Positions 49,121 to 61,591 of a stretch of 64,000 nt of DNA are shown here, piece after piece. Source of the stretch: Tillandsia leiboldiana. Its lineage: Eukaryota > Streptophyta > Magnoliopsida > Poales > Bromeliaceae. The stretch spans positions 27,198,825 through 27,262,824 of the forward strand of contig CM055069.1 of NCBI GenBank assembly GCA_029204045.2, read 5' to 3'. Numbering within the stretch: position 1 is the first letter of the stretch; the number at the start of each line of letters is the position of its first letter. The notes beneath the pieces were generated by a model. The model saw nothing but the letters and a program-made list of their open reading frames with translations. It searched no databases and was not told where the DNA came from. The translations under genes and the position numbers were made by a program.

Positions 49121-52100
49121 CTCATTTTTGTTTCAAGTTCCCACGTCGCCTCGCGCTCCTCGTGGTTTCTCCATTACACCTTTACGTAGGGGATCGTCCG
49201 GTTCCGAAGGTTCTTTTCTTCTCTTGCCAAGATCCGCATCGGCATTTCTTCGAAGCTCAAGTCCTCCCGCAGCTCAACGGCCGAGGCGTCGAGGACGTGC
49301 GACGGATCAGATTAGTATTTCCGGAGCATCGAAACGTGGAAAACGTTATGCACCCGTTCAAGATTTGGCGGTAAGGCCAACCGGTACGCCACTGGCCCCA
49401 CGCGCTCCAAGATTTCGAACGGTCCCACATACCGTGGGCTTAACTTCCCTCTTATGCCAAACCATCTCGTCCCCTTAGAGGGTGACACGCGTAGCAACAC
49501 ATGATCCCCTACCGAGAATTCCAGTTCCCGTTGCCTCCGATCCGCGTAACTTTTCTGCCGGCTCTGGGCGGTCAGCAACCGCTGCCTGATAAGGCGCACC
49601 TTTGTTTCCGTTTCCTCTACGAGGTCTGGCCCCAAGAGTTTTCGTTCTCCCAAATCGTCCCAGCAAATGGGCGATCGACACCGGCATCCATACAAGGCTT
49701 CGTACGGGGCCATCCGAATACTAGCCTGATAGCTATTATTGTAAGCAAATTCCACGAGGGGTAGGTAACGCGACCACCCCTCCCCCAGGCTTAGCACACA
49801 AGCTCGAAGCATATCCTCAAGAATCTGGATTACTCGCTCCGATTGCCCGTCCGTCTGCGGGTGAAAAGCCGTGCTAAACTACAACTTTGTCCCCAACGCC
49901 TGCTGCAGACTTCGCCAAAAGTTTGACAAGAAGCGCGTGTCCCTGTCCGAGGTTATGGATGATGGTACTCCATGCAACCTCACCACCTCGTCGATATAGG
50001 TCTGCGCCAACCGATCCCTAGTCCACGTCGTGTGAATCGGTATGAAGTGGGCCGATTTCGTCAAACGGTCCACGATAACCCATATCGCGTCGTGTCCTTG
50101 TTGCGATCGCGGAAAACCGGTCACAAAATCCATGGTGATCCGTTCCCATTTCCACTCCGGTATGGGCAATGGTTGTAGTTTTCCCGCCGGTCGTTGGTGT
50201 TCCGCCTTCACCTGTTGCACACCAAACATCGTGCCACGAAGTGCGCCACATCGTTCTTTAGCTTAGGCCACCAGAAGGTCTGTGTAGGGGGCGTTATGCG
50301 CTTCCGCCAGAATTTCCCTCCTTAGTTCCGGCACGTCAGGTACGCAGACTCGTCCCCGGAACCTCAACACGTCGTCGACACCGATCACAAAATCCCCACC
50401 TGGTTCTGAGGATAACCTGTCCCGCACTTGCTATAATTGTGGGTCCGTCGCTTGGCCTTCTGCGATCCTCCCTATCAACGTAGGCTTGATCTCCAAGGTC
50501 ATAAATTTCGCAACTGCTCCTGCTGGCACCACCTCCAGTCTCAGTTGCGAGAATTGTGTAATTAGCCGATCCTGTTGGGTAAGGGTGCACAGTGTCGTCT
50601 CCCCCGCCCGTCCCTTCCGGCTCAAGGCATCGGCCACCACGTTTGCTTTTTCGGGGTGGTAATGAATGGACAAATCGTAGTCCTTCAGTAGTTCCAGCCA
50701 CCTCCGTTACCGCAAATTCAACTCCTTTTGCGTAAACAAATATTTGAGGCTCTGGTGGTCGGAGTACACCTTACAGTGTGCCCCATAGAGGTAGTGCCTC
50801 CAGAGCTTCAACGCAAACACGACTGCCGCGAGTTCCAAGTCGTGTGTAGGGTAGTTCCGCTCATAATCCTTGACGCGTATGCGATGACTTTCCCCTGTTG
50901 CATCAACACACTTCTCAGTCCACTTTGGGACGCGTCACAGTAGATCTCGTAATCCTCACCGGGCTGTGGCAATGTGAGTACCGGTGCCCGCGTGAGTCTG
51001 TCCTTAGGCTCCTCGGAGCTCTTCTGGCATTGATCCGTCCAGACAAACTTCTCCCCTTTCCGGGTTAGTCGAGTAAGGGGAGTGGCTATCTTTGAAAAGC
51101 CTTCCACAAAGCGTCGGTAATATCCTGCTAGCCCGAGGAAGCTTCGGATTTCCGTCACCGTGGTCGGGCGAGCCCAGTTGGTCACCGATTCTATCTTCCT
51201 TGGATCCACCGCAATTCCCGTGGCCGAGACAATATGTCCCAGAAAATCGACCTCACGGAGCCAAAACTCACACTTTTTGAGTTTGGCATAAAACTTTTGA
51301 TCCCTTAGGGTCTGGAGGACCACTCGGAGGTGCTCCTCATGCTCCCTATCTGTGCGGGAATAGATGAGGATATCATCAATAAAAACCACTACAAATTGGT
51401 CCAAGAATGGTTTAAAAATCCGGTTCATCATGTCAATAAATACCGCTGGGGCATTGGTTAGCCCAAACGGCATCACCGTGAACTCGTAATGGCCATATCG
51501 AGTTCTGAACGCCGTCTTCGGTATATCCTCACCTCTAATTCCGAGTTGGTGATAGCCCGACTGAAGGTCGATCTTTGAAAACACAGTTGCCCCTTGGAGT
51601 TGGTCAAACAGGTCATCAATACGTGGCAAGGGGTATTTGTTCTTCACCGTGACCTTGTTTATTTCCCGGTAGTCTATGCATAAACGTAAACTTCCGTCCT
51701 TTTTCCTTACGAAGAGCACCGGCGCCCCCCATGGCGACACGCTTGGTCGGATGAACCCCTTGTCCAGAAGGTCCTCAAGCTGCGCCTTCAATTCCTTTAG
51801 TTCGGCGAAGGCCATTCTGTAAGGCGCCTTCGTGATGGGTTTTGTCCCCGGAATTAGCTCGATAGTGAAGTCGACCTCGCGTCCAGGTGGCATTCCCGGA
51901 AGTTCGGACGGAAAAACATCTGGGAAGTCCCTTACCACCGCAATGTCGGAAAGTGAGGAGGTGGGTCGGGTCGCCAGATCCACCGAGGCTAGGTACACCA
52001 CGCACCCACTCTCCATCATTCTCCTTGCCCGGGTTGCGGCGATGACGGTCGAAAAGAAGATACTCTTACACGCGAGATATATGTTTTCCTGAAATCTCGG

Positions 52101-53789
52101 TTCCCGCAGACGCATTTGTCGTTTGTCGCAGTCAATCTCCGCCTGGTAGTTGGTAAGCCAGTCCATTCCTAGTACTACGTCGAATTCCTCCAGTGGAATG
52201 ACCACCAGGTCTCCGGGGCAGTCTAACCTTCCCAACCTTATTGTGCAGGAAGGCACATAGTTGACGGCCTCAAGAGGCCCCCCAGGAGTCCGGACGGTGA
52301 GGGAATGACATAGGGGTTTCATTTCCAAGTCATGTGTATAGGCAAAAGTACTAGATACAAAGGAGTGTGTTGCCCCGGAGTCGAATAATGTTCTAGCCCG
52401 AGAGTCTGAGATTAGAGTAGTACCTGCCACTACATCTTCTGGTGGTTCTGCCCCTTGGTGGGTCATCGAGTAGATCCTCCCTCCTGATTGCGGACGCGTC
52501 TCCCCCTCCTGTCGAGTGGGCGGAGGGCGCGCTGCGGGTCCCGCAGGAACCCTTCCCCTCCCTGACTGCTGCGGCGGTGGGGCGGAGGCTGTGGACGAGG
52601 CGAGTCCCGGGTTTGTGGGGCAGTTATGACGGAAGTGGCCCTGTTTGCCACAGCGGAAGCAGTGGTCGTGCCTCTTCGCGCACTCAGTAACTTTGTGGGC
52701 TCCATTGCAGATAACATAAGGTCTGTCCCCTGGTCTTTGACCGCCTGCCGGTGCGCTCCTGGCCCCGTGGTGCGACTTTGGGTGTTTAGGGGGCCGACTC
52801 CCGCTGGGTGGTCCCCCTCCTGTGAAAGGTTGCGGACGCTTCTTATCTTTGTTGAAATCCGTGTCCTCCCGCCGTGCGCGCGTCACTGCGAAGCCGCGCT
52901 CCACAATGGTAGCCCTATCCACCACCCTCTGAAAGGTGTGAAGGTCCGCTGCTTTCACCACCTCGAAGATGTTGCTTCGTAATCCGTCGACGAAGAGGCG
53001 GGCTTTATGAGCTTCGTCCCTTATGACGAAGGGGACGCAGTTTGCCAATCTTACAAACTCTCTTTGATATTCCATGACGGATCTGCTCCCCTGCCGAATA
53101 TGCTTCAGATCGTCTTCCATTTGCTGTTTCACACTGTTGGAGAACAACGCTCCGAACAGCCTTTCCCTGAACTCGGTCTATGTCGGCATGGTGTCGCCCT
53201 TGGTGAAATCCGGGCGTACTGTTTTCCACCATATCCGGGCATTTCCCTCTAGACAATGAACCGCCAGGGGAACTCTTTCTTGTTCCTCCATCATTAAATC
53301 CTCAAATAGCTTTTCCATTGTATCCACCCACTTCTCCACGACCCAGGGGTCGGTCGTCTCGCCCTCGAATACAGGTGGGTCGTGTTTCTTGAACTCAGAC
53401 AGGTTCGCTCTCACCCTGTCCCATTCCGTCCGTTGGGTGGAGGCTTCGCCCGTCACGGGTCCTGAGGCCGATGGGCTGGGTACGGCAGATGGCGCGGCCG
53501 GTTGATCCGTCGACACTCCGGTGGTCGCCGTCTGGGGAGGAGCGGCCGTCGTCTCGTCATGCGTTCCAGATGGCCCCGCCGCGGGCGTGCTTGCTTCCGA
53601 TGGCGGGCCCCGGGCGCTCTCCCCAGGTACGGCCTGTTGCTGCTGCGTCAGCTGACGCACGTGCTCTGTGAGGGCTGACAGTTGTCCGGCCATCTCACGT
53701 AACTGCTGTCGGATTACTTCATTCTCCGCAGTTGCTGGAGCCGCATCATCGGCTCCTGCATTTTCCGTCGACGATCTTGTACGAGCCAT
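49121..53789 (-). pseudogene. gag-pol: Ty3/gypsy Gag-Pol polyprotein of element C, nearly complete
   Basis: A single frame beginning MARTRSSTENAG at 53789. Gag core (53789-53000); one internal TAG at 53178-53180, where MPT*TEFRERLFGALF suggests a mutated Trp codon; CCHC knuckle CFRCGKQGHFRHNC (about 52630); protease LFDSGATHSFVS (about 52385); RT with LRLCIDYREINK and catalytic FIDDILIYS (about 51380); RNase H start YEIYCDAS. An 8-base loss near 50870 (YASR then DYERNYP) shifts the frame. RNase H continues to VVADALSRKG (about 50640). Integrase follows with KWERITMDFVTGFP, TSDRDTRF and GQSERVIQ (D, D, E all visible), a stop after LGTKL (49879), and an LRKY* stop (about 49312). The C-terminal part runs to WELETKM at 49121, where the insertion starts. 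About five lesions: relatively young but dead. Confidence 0.9.
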
Positions 53790-54112
53790 TCTCCACTGTG
53801 AGCAAAGAAAACCATTAATCATAGTTCCATCGGTCTGTCACGCTCGGGGGTTTTAAACGCGCGGAAGGATAGCCACCGTAAGCTCTCAAATTTGCCTATA
53901 TTTTTTTTTTTTTGAAACCGATCTCCCCCGGTGCGTGCCCAGACCCGCCGCATATATAAATTCACTCTGCAAACGGGCAGAGTCTCCTTTGTATATGCAC
54001 GGCGTCCTGACTACAATAATCATACAATCATCACTTTAACCACACTAGTTCAACAGTCGAGTACTAACAACTATTTTTCCATAAATAATAAAGAGGCCGA
54101 CTAACCTTGAAA

Positions 54113-54317
54113 GGATAAATCCACAAGTTTTTAAAACGGTGCCCACACGACACCTATATTTTCAAAGCTGTTTTCAAAATCCATAAATCCACAGAGTTTT
54201 AAAACGGTGCCCACCCGACAGCCATATTTTCAAAACCGTTTTCGCAAATCCATAAATCCACAGAGTTTTAAAACGGTGCCCACACGACACCCATATTTTC
54301 AAAACTATTTTCGCAAT
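54113..54317 (-). repeat. 66-bp tandem repeat, three copies, in the C LTR
   Basis: Three units of ATAAATCCACAGAGTTTTAA followed by AACGGTGCCCACACGACACC and ATATTTTCAAAACYGTTTTC. One- or two-unit versions are present in the other C-type LTRs (41910, 46060-46250 and, inverted, 58150-58260). Confidence 0.85.
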
Positions 54318-55239
54318 GTATTCCTTTTTTTTTCCTTGTAGTTTGAAAGCGACCAACCAAGAGAAATAAAACAACCATCCATCCACAAAGATATGAAAAG
54401 CATTCCAACATCCACGTCGACCCCACAGGGGTATCGAAATCCACATAACAAGCTACTAACGGTAATAAAATGCGCATAAGAAGAAGTAACCACGGTCTAT
54501 GGCCTCGAAGGACCAAAAGATCTATCGTGCAGCCTCACCATCGCCTTAGCACTCACCCCTAGAAGAACCTGTCACGAAGTGCGAAGTCAGTGACCAGGAA
54601 TAAAAAGTACGAAAGCAATAAGGGATATAGATAAAGCAAACTGCAGTAAAACCCGAGCAACCGCCCTCCTCATCGTGTAATCGACAGTAAAAACCTTTCC
54701 CCTGTACAATCCAAACCCGGGCACCTGCCCCGGCAACCACACCGAGCACCTACCTCGGCAAACCACACCGAGCACCTGCCCCGGCACCACACCGAGCACC
54801 CGCTTCGGCACCACCGCTCACACCCCCCACCCACGAGGGCCCCCATTACGTCACCAACACGTCGGGTACACGGGTTAACGTACCACTTTTCCGAAAAAGA
54901 ACACCCTCGCGGTGGCCAAACCGCTGGTGTGCGTGTAGCAATCTCGAGCCTCGTAACCAAGTATACATATAATAACTTTAACAGGGTTAGCAAATGTAAA
55001 TAGGTAATTACTTTATCTTACACCTTTACCCAAACATGCAACTAATTTAACTTACACCTTGCCCCATCTACAACAACGGAAAAGTACCCACCTTGCGCGT
55101 GATGACCGGCGATCGGCTTGTCCGCGTGTGCGTGCCTGCCGAACCTACAACGTCCCCCTGAAGAAAACATCAGCGACATTAACAGATTACCTCAAATTAA
55201 AAAGAAAACGCGCCGAGCCAGTCGCGAAGAGCAGCTCTA

Positions 55240-55800
55240 GGGCACGGCGGCGAAGCAACTCCGCGCCGGGTGCGGTCGTCCCACGCGGCACCAGCCCGCG
55301 CGGGCATGCTGCCTGCGGGCGCGGCTTGCTGCCTGCCGGCGCGGGCGGCCCCACGCGGCACCAGCCCGCGCTGGCGCCCCACCTGCGGGCGGCCCCGCGC
55401 GGCACCAGTCCGCGCGGGCGCACTGCCCGCAGGCGCGACTTGTTGCATGCAGGCGCGGCAGCCCCGCGCGGCACCGGCCCGCGCGGTCGCCCCTCCTGCG
55501 GGCGGCCCCGCGAGGCACCAGTCCGCGCGTGCGCGCTGCCCGCAGACGCGGGCGGACCCGCACGGCACCGGCCCGCGCGGGCGCCCCTCCTGCGGGCGGC
55601 CCAGCGCGGCACCAGTCCGCGCGGGCGCGCTGCCTGCAGGCGCGGGCGGCCCCGCGCGGCACCGGCCCGCGCGGGCGGCCCCGCACGGCACCAGCACGCG
55701 CGGGCGCTCCACCTGCGGGCGGCCCCGCGCGGCACCGGCCCGCACAGGCGCGCTGCCCGAAGGCGCGGGCGCCCTGCCTGGGGTGGCCCCTCGCTGCCGG
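55240..55800 (-). repeat. GC-rich minisatellite in the C 5' LTR
   Basis: The same block type as 38816-39290, with more units. Units of about 45-60 bp contain CGCGGCACCAGYCCGCGCGG and GCTGCCCGCAGGCGCGGG. It creates long frames in all phases (Ala/Arg/Gly/Pro-rich) with no sign of being translated. Confidence 0.85.
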
Positions 55801-56446
55801 CAGCCGCCTCTGCGGTGGCAGCGGCGGCGCGACGATCCCCCCCCCCGAAACGAAGAACACCAAAAACAAACCGGGCATACGAAAACCCTAAAAACGGAAA
55901 AGCTCACATTCGATTCGCTGGAGGAGGAGGAAGAAGAGGATTGCCCGTTCCTCGCCTGATCGATCTCGCCGCAAAGGAACAACTTCCTTCCCTCTCCCAG
56001 TCTCTTCGCCTGGATCCCTACGCCGCCGTCTTGAAAAGAGGGAAAATGTGGATTTGGGGATTTTTTTCCTCTTTTCGATCGCACCCGGGTTTGCCCTAAC
56101 GTAACGAAAGAAAAACAAAAGGCGGAAAACCTAAGTCCCCAGTTCGCAACATAACCCATCGGAATTCAAACGAGGGGTCCAGGTTACCTCGAAAAGCGTG
56201 CTGATCACCAGCACAGATTCTGACACGCCCGAACCGATAGCGAACTTCAAAAATCAATTTTGGGAGATCCCGGGGTCGGAATTCGAATCCGATCGCGCCA
56301 CCATTCACCGTTTTCCGAGCTCTAGCACCTAAAAATATCCGCAAACCCCGACGGTCAGCCCAGAAATTCTCAAACTTTTAATCCCCGCCGGACCACTAAA
56401 TCAATAAAATAAAATAAACTAACCAATTTAGAAGGCGGGTATTACA

Positions 56447-58515
56447 GTTAATGGGAGGCCGCCGCCGCCGTTGTTAAATGGGAGGCCGATGCCGCCGTTA
56501 CCATGTTCGCGGGGTCATCACCGGAGCCGCGCGGGGGCGAAAACGGAGAAGAAAACGCAAATCGGGAGTTTACTGTTCATCCCGTACGGCCCCCAAGCCA
56601 CGCGGTCGACGGTCCGGGCGTGCACCCGGCGCACGCCTCCGCAGCCCGAAGGCGCAGACCCGGCGCACAGGCACGTGCACCAGACCGGCCCGCAGCCGCG
56701 CGGTCCACACTCCGGGCGTGCACCCGGCGCACGCCTCCGCAGCCCGAAGGCGCAGACCCGGCGCACAGGCGCGTGCGCCAGACCGGCCCCGCAGGCGCGG
56801 TCCACGCCTGGGCGTGCACCCGGTGCTGCTGCCGCGATCGGGAACGGGTGAACCCGGCGCGCGCCTCACCATGCGCGGCCCGGCCCAGCTCCGCTCGGCG
56901 CATGCGGAGGATGCGCCCGGTCTGCGCACGCCGCCGCCCGGGAGCGTGAACCCGGTCCACGCCTCAGCCGTTCACCAGCCCCCAACGAAAGAGTCCGGTA
57001 GCTCCGTTTTCGGCCTGTTTTGCCTCGTTTTTTACTATTTTTGACCACGACGATATTTTTAACAAAGATGTAGTTCTTTCGGGACAGTTTTTGGTTCGAC
57101 GATTTTTGTTTGACGACACGGTCCACTTGGCACAGTGATTTTGGTTTTTCGTCGGTTTATTGTTACGGTGGTCGGTACCACTGATTTTGCCTGTTTAGGG
57201 TGAAGTGTTAAATTGTGTTTTTGATTATTTTATTAGGCCACGTAAAGTTCTGATTGCTTAGGAGGGTTGCGGGCGCGGTCGTTTATCTTCATTTCAGGTG
57301 GGTACTTTTCGGTATTTTCGGTGTATAGTCGTTCCCGCGTATTTTGTGAAACTAAAGTAGATGTTTTTGATAAACTGTCTAACCCCCATTGCATGAGAAT
57401 TTCGTTTTATTTCTAACTTAGGCGGCTGAGGTCGCAATGTTGTTTATATGCTCATATTGCTTACACGCACACCGGCGGTTTGGCCACCGCACAGGGTGTA
57501 TTTTTTTGGAAAGATCGTAAGATTACCCGTGTACCCCACGAGTAGGGAGGATGGGGACCCCTCAAGGGGAGGCGACTGCTACTTGGGCAGTAGAGGGGTT
57601 GGAGGCACCAAGAAAGTGAGCACGGTATCTGGGGTTGGGGCCCAACTTGTTTTAATTCTGGGGTAGGGGCCCAGCATGTTTTCTATCTGGGGTAGGGTCC
57701 CAGTATGTTTTCTATCTGGGGTAGGGGCCCAGTGTGTTTGTGACAGGGATTTAGCGATTCATGAGGGGGAAGTGAATGCTCTGGAGTATCGATTTGTCTT
57801 TTCAGTTTATAGCATTTAGTTGTTATCATCTACTTTATCAGTCACTGACTACCCACACTGTGACAGGTCCGAGCAGGGGTGGGAACCGGGACGACGGTGA
57901 GGCATCGGTTAGAGGACCCTAGCCAATGAGGCTATTTTACCCTTTTAGTTTTATGGTTATCTTTTACTGTTCTTGGTTAGTATAGTTGTGATTACTTGTG
58001 GATGGTTTATTGTGGATGTTGGATTGAGGACTTAGTGTAGGAATATCTACTTATATCTGTGAATGTTGAGATGCATGAATGCGGCTCGTTTTTAAATACA
58101 AACATGGTTTCAAAAGCGTTTTCTTACCAAGTGTCGTGTGGGCACTGATTTCTAGACCCGTGGATTTATCCTTTCAAGCAAGGTTGCCGCTTAAAAGAGA
58201 TTGCGAAAACGTTTTGTAAAACCGGGTGTCGAGTGGACACCGACTTTCAAACCTATGGGTTTGTGCTGTCATTTCAATATGATAAATGTGACTGTATGAT
58301 TAAGTGTGATCTCTACGTCTTATTGCTCAATGATTGCATGGTTAAAGTAATAGTCATTTTCGGAACGCCGTGCATATACAAAGGAGACTCCGCCCGTTTG
58401 GGGAGTGAATTTGTGTGTGTGGCGGGTCTGGCGTGCACCGGAGACAAGGTTCATTTTAAAAAAAATAATAATACAGTTATGTTTTCCGTTATTTTCGAAC
58501 CTCCGGGGCGTGACA
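56447..58515 (+). repeat. 5' LTR of gypsy element F, truncated at its start
   Basis: Ends CTCCGGGGCGTGACA at 58515, before a primer-binding site. It shares, on the plus strand, the U5 segments of the C-type LTRs (GCACACCGGCGGTTTGGCCAC at 57469, TTATCCTTTCAAGC at about 58166, GGGTGTCGAGTGGACACC at 58225). It also has a direct duplication of about 96 bp (CGGGCGTGCACCCGGCGCAC..., 56616-56805) and four 30-bp units of CTGGGGTAGGGGCCCAGTRTGTTTTC (57620-57735). Its U3 start is missing, cut at 56447 where the C LTR begins. Confidence 0.75.
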
Positions 58516-58522
58516 GATTATA

Positions 58523-58533
58523 TGGTATCAGAG
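58523..58533 (+). other. Primer-binding site of element F
   Basis: TGGTATCAGAG, seven bases after the LTR end, matching the initiator tRNA-Met 3' end. Confidence 0.85.
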
Positions 58534-58738
58534 AAAAACGACTTTAACCATGGCGGTCAGTGACCAACATCCACAGAGTACAATACCACAAGTAACTAAC
58601 CAGTTTGATAACAAGGTGTAGGTGTGTAATGTACGAACGTGAGTGCGGGGAAAAAGGGATAGAGTCCCAGTGTTCGTAGGTCAAGGTGCTAGACCAATTA
58701 AGTCTAGGACTAACTTGGTTTCTTTGTTTGCACGGGTA

Positions 58739-59420
58739 ATGGCCCGAACCCGGTCTTCAATCGATGGCGCAGAAGTGGATATGACGGCTCCGGCAACTGT
58801 GGAGAATCGGCTACTTCAACAATAGTTTCGCGACATGGCTGAGTGCATCCCCTATTGTTAGGAAAGACGAACCCCACAAGGCCGCCGTCACGGGGATGGT
58901 CTACGGAGCGACACTTTTCAGGTAATACCGACGGTGGGATTACCCGCTTTCCGAGAAGCGAGCAACAGGACCACTTTGGTGGAGCGAGAATTGGCCGTTG
59001 CACACACCCGGCAGAAGGATCATGAGCCCAGCCGGTGGCCGAAAACGATCCCAGCCTTATCCCGGGGATGACTTTCCCAATGGGAGCCGACCACCTAAGT
59101 ATCCGAAGACGCCGCAAGGAACCACAAGCACGCCGGCGAGAGGACCAGAGCCGGGGGGGGGGATCGGCCATGCATCATCGGCGGAGGAGCACACCGGGTG
59201 ATCTTTTGTTCCTGGAAGCACGACCATTGCTTCTGTTGTGACAAACTGGGGCAGTCCCGCTTTAACTGCCCCTGGACCCGGGAATAATTCCTTCAGCGGC
59301 ACGACACGAACGAGAGGTCTTACGCTACGGCACGACAAAGGGCGCACTGCCCGAGGGAAATAGTAGCAGGTGGCACCCTACTCTTAGTTTTTCCTTGCTA
59401 GTAGGACCTTGTTAGATATT
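58739..59420 (+). pseudogene. gag: Decayed gag of element F
   Basis: Starts MARTRSSIDGAEVDM at 58739, matching the element C start. A large internal deletion then joins to the Gag C-terminal part (VERELAVAHTRQKDHEPS, about 58975), followed by a frameshifted and damaged knuckle region (KHDHCFCCDKLGQSRFNCP, about 59220). Multiple stops. Confidence 0.8.
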
Positions 59421-59439
59421 AGAAGCATCCTACTTCTCC

Positions 59440-61130
59440 ACTTCTTGCTTGGTACTCCTACCCATATTTATTTAGGGAAGACCCCTTTCTATGTAATGTC
59501 GGTCTTGACCCCAGGAGGACCCTTGGAAGTGAATATTTTGCACCTTCATGCCCAATAAGGTTGGGAGGGCTTAGTTGTCTTTGAGATTTAGTGGTTTCAC
59601 CGCTAAGGGAATTCAAGGTGGTACTAGGAATGGATTGGTTTACTGAGCATCAGGTGCTAATCGATTGCGAGAAAACGTGTTTGCCATCGAGCCTATTCCG
59701 GACAGACAACCTATCACCAAGGCACCGCATCGTATGTCGTTTGCGGAGCTAAAGGAGCTTAAGGAACAATTAGAAGACCTCTTGGATAAGGGGTTTATCA
59801 AACCGAGCGTGTCGTCTTGGGGTGCACTCGTACTATTCGTACGGAAGAAGGACGGGAGTCTACGATTGTGCATCGACTATCGGGAAATAAATAAGGTCAT
59901 AGAGAAGAACATGTACCCCTTACCTCGGATTGATGACCTATACGACCAACTACAAGGAGCGACGGTGTCCTCGAAGATTGATCTGCAGTCCGGCTATCGC
60001 CAGTTTAGAGTCCGGAGTGATGACATACCGAAAGCAGTCTTTCGAACTCGGTATGGTCATTACGAATTCACGGTAATGGCGTTTGGGCTTACTAACGCCC
60101 CAGCGGTGTTCATGGATATGATGAACGGGATCTTTAAACCTTTCCTGGACCAATTTGTGGTAGTCTTTATTGACGATATCCTCATCTACTCTCGCACGGA
60201 TAGAGAGCATGAGGAACACCTGCGGGTGGTCCTCCAGACCCTTCGGGATCAAAATTGTGTGCCAAACTCAAAAGGGGTGAGTTTTGGCTTCGCGAGGTAG
60301 ACTTTCTGGGACATAGAGTCCCAGCGTCGGGGATAGCGGTGGACCTGAGGAAGATAGAATCCGTGACCGACAGGGCTCGGCCAACAACGGTGATAGAAAA
60401 CCGAAGCTTCCTAGGACTGGCGGGGTACTACAGACGCTTCGTGGAAGGCTTCTCAAGGATAGCCACTCCCCGAAATCGACTTACCCGGAAAGGGGAGAAA
60501 TTCGTCTGGACGGCCCAGTGCCAGAAGAGCTTCGAGGAACTTAAAGACAGACTCACACGGGCGCCAGTACCCATGTTGCCGAAGCCCGGAGAGGACTATG
60601 AGATCTATTGCGACGCATCTCGAAGCAGTCTTGGAAGCGTATTAATGCAACAAGGGAAGGACATAGCATACGCATCAAGACAACTCAACGATTACGAGCA
60701 GAACTACCCTACACACGACTTGGAACTCGTGGCAGTCGTGTTTGCCCTAAAACTCTGGAGACATTATCTCTATGGGGCGCACCGTAACATGTCTTCCGAC
60801 CTCCCGAGCCTCCAATACCTGTTCACACAGAAGGAACTGAATTTACGGCAAAGGCGATGGCTGGAACTACTGAGAGACTACGATTTATCTACCCATTACC
60901 TCCCCGGGAAGGCAAATTTGGTGGCCGACGCCTTAAGCCGGAAGGGACAGACGAGAGGAACGGCGTTGAGCGCCCTTACCCAACAAGATCGTCTCATCGC
61001 AGAGTTCTCGCGATTGAGACTGGAGGTAGTGCCGGCGGGTGCGGTTACGCAACCCCTGTCTTTAGTAGTTAAGCCTATCCTGATCGGGAGGATCTTGGAA
61101 GGCCAGTCGACGGACACTCAACTGCAACTG
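59440..61130 (+). pseudogene. pol: Decayed protease-RT-RNase H of element F
   Basis: A protease-end remnant FKVVLGMDWFTEHQVLIDCE (59600-59670) joins by a deletion to the RT linker IPDRQPITKAPHRMS. RT is then open (59665-60300) with LRLCIDYREINK and the catalytic FIDDILIYS (about 60170). A frameshift near 60255 moves to the frame 60255-61130, which carries KIESVTDRARP, the RNase H start YEIYCDAS, a region reading HDLELVAVVFALKLWRHYLYG and VADALSRKGQ, and ends LEGQSTDTQLQL. At 61131 it is broken by a solo LTR; integrase continues at 62470. Closely related to element C. Confidence 0.9.
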
Positions 61131-61432
61131 TGTCGGGTTATGATATAATAAGGATCTAAATAGGGGAAAAACCACCTAGAGGGTGGGTGAATAGGTGTAA
61201 ACGATAAACACTCAAAAATCTTTGCGCAATAAAACCCAATGCGGAAATGAAAAATAACACGCAAGATTTTTACGTGGAAAACTCCATCACAGGAGTAAAA
61301 AACCACGGGACCGATAACACGGTGAAATCAACTAAGATTAAACACGTACAAAGGTGATATAACGCACTCACAGACGACTCATCTTTTTCCATACGCTCCG
61401 AGTTAATCTTCTCCGCTCGCTCCGCAACGCGC

Positions 61433-61591
61433 CTCGAATCCACGATTTGCGTCCAACGTCGAATCCACGACGTCTGACCGAATCCACGGTCTCCACCAGG
61501 TAGTACGTCTCGATCACACGAACGTACCTCGCTCCGAATCCACGAGAGCGGTAGCACCTTGAATCCACAAGGCCACGCGAATCCACGCGCC
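61433..61591 (-). other. Array of stem-loops with TGGATT loops (solo LTR)
   Basis: Read on the minus strand. Arms: GCGCG/CGCGT, CCTTG/CAAGG, CGCTCTCG/CGGAGCG (seven pairs, one bulge), ACGTTCG/CGAGACGT (loop TGTGAT, one bulge), GACCG/CGGTC, ACGTCG/CGACGT, and a weak last unit. Unit for unit it matches the E1 array. Where bases differ (for example CGACGT here, CGGCGT in E1) pairing is kept by a U-A to G-U change. Confidence 0.7.

Larger units (their letters stand above)
41660..56446 (-). mobile_element. Ty3/gypsy element C (LTR to LTR, interrupted by an insertion)
   Basis: Minus-strand element: 5' LTR 53836-56446, gag-pol from 53789 downwards, polypurine tract and 3' LTR 41660-43880. A 5159-bp insertion at 43962-49120 splits the last codons of pol. 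Gag-pol matches the plant chromovirus type (single frame, C-terminal WELE ending), most like Tekay/Del. The two LTRs begin differently (TGTAATACCC at the 5' copy, TGTAATATCA at the 3' copy), so at least one has been changed since insertion. Confidence 0.8.
53836..56446 (-). repeat. 5' LTR of element C (2611 bp)
   Basis: Minus strand TGTAATACCCGCC (56446) to CCCGAGCGTGACA (53836). The expected primer-binding site just inside is degraded (GATGGAACTATGA). It holds a GC-rich minisatellite (55240-55800), a GCACCCTCGCGGTGGCC segment (about 54900), CACCGAGCACCTGCCCCGGCA repeats (54705-54810) and a 66-bp tandem repeat (54113-54317). The U3 half matches the LTR of fragment G; the U5 half matches the C-type LTRs. 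Confidence 0.8.

Noticed and set aside
55059..56099. Long Ala/Arg/Pro/Gly-rich open frames on both strands (also 38567-39489, 7132-7854, 14485-15166)
   Set aside because: They lie in GC-rich LTR blocks, run in several frames and both strands at once, copy the minisatellite period and resemble no family I know. They result from scarcity of stop codons in GC-rich repeats.
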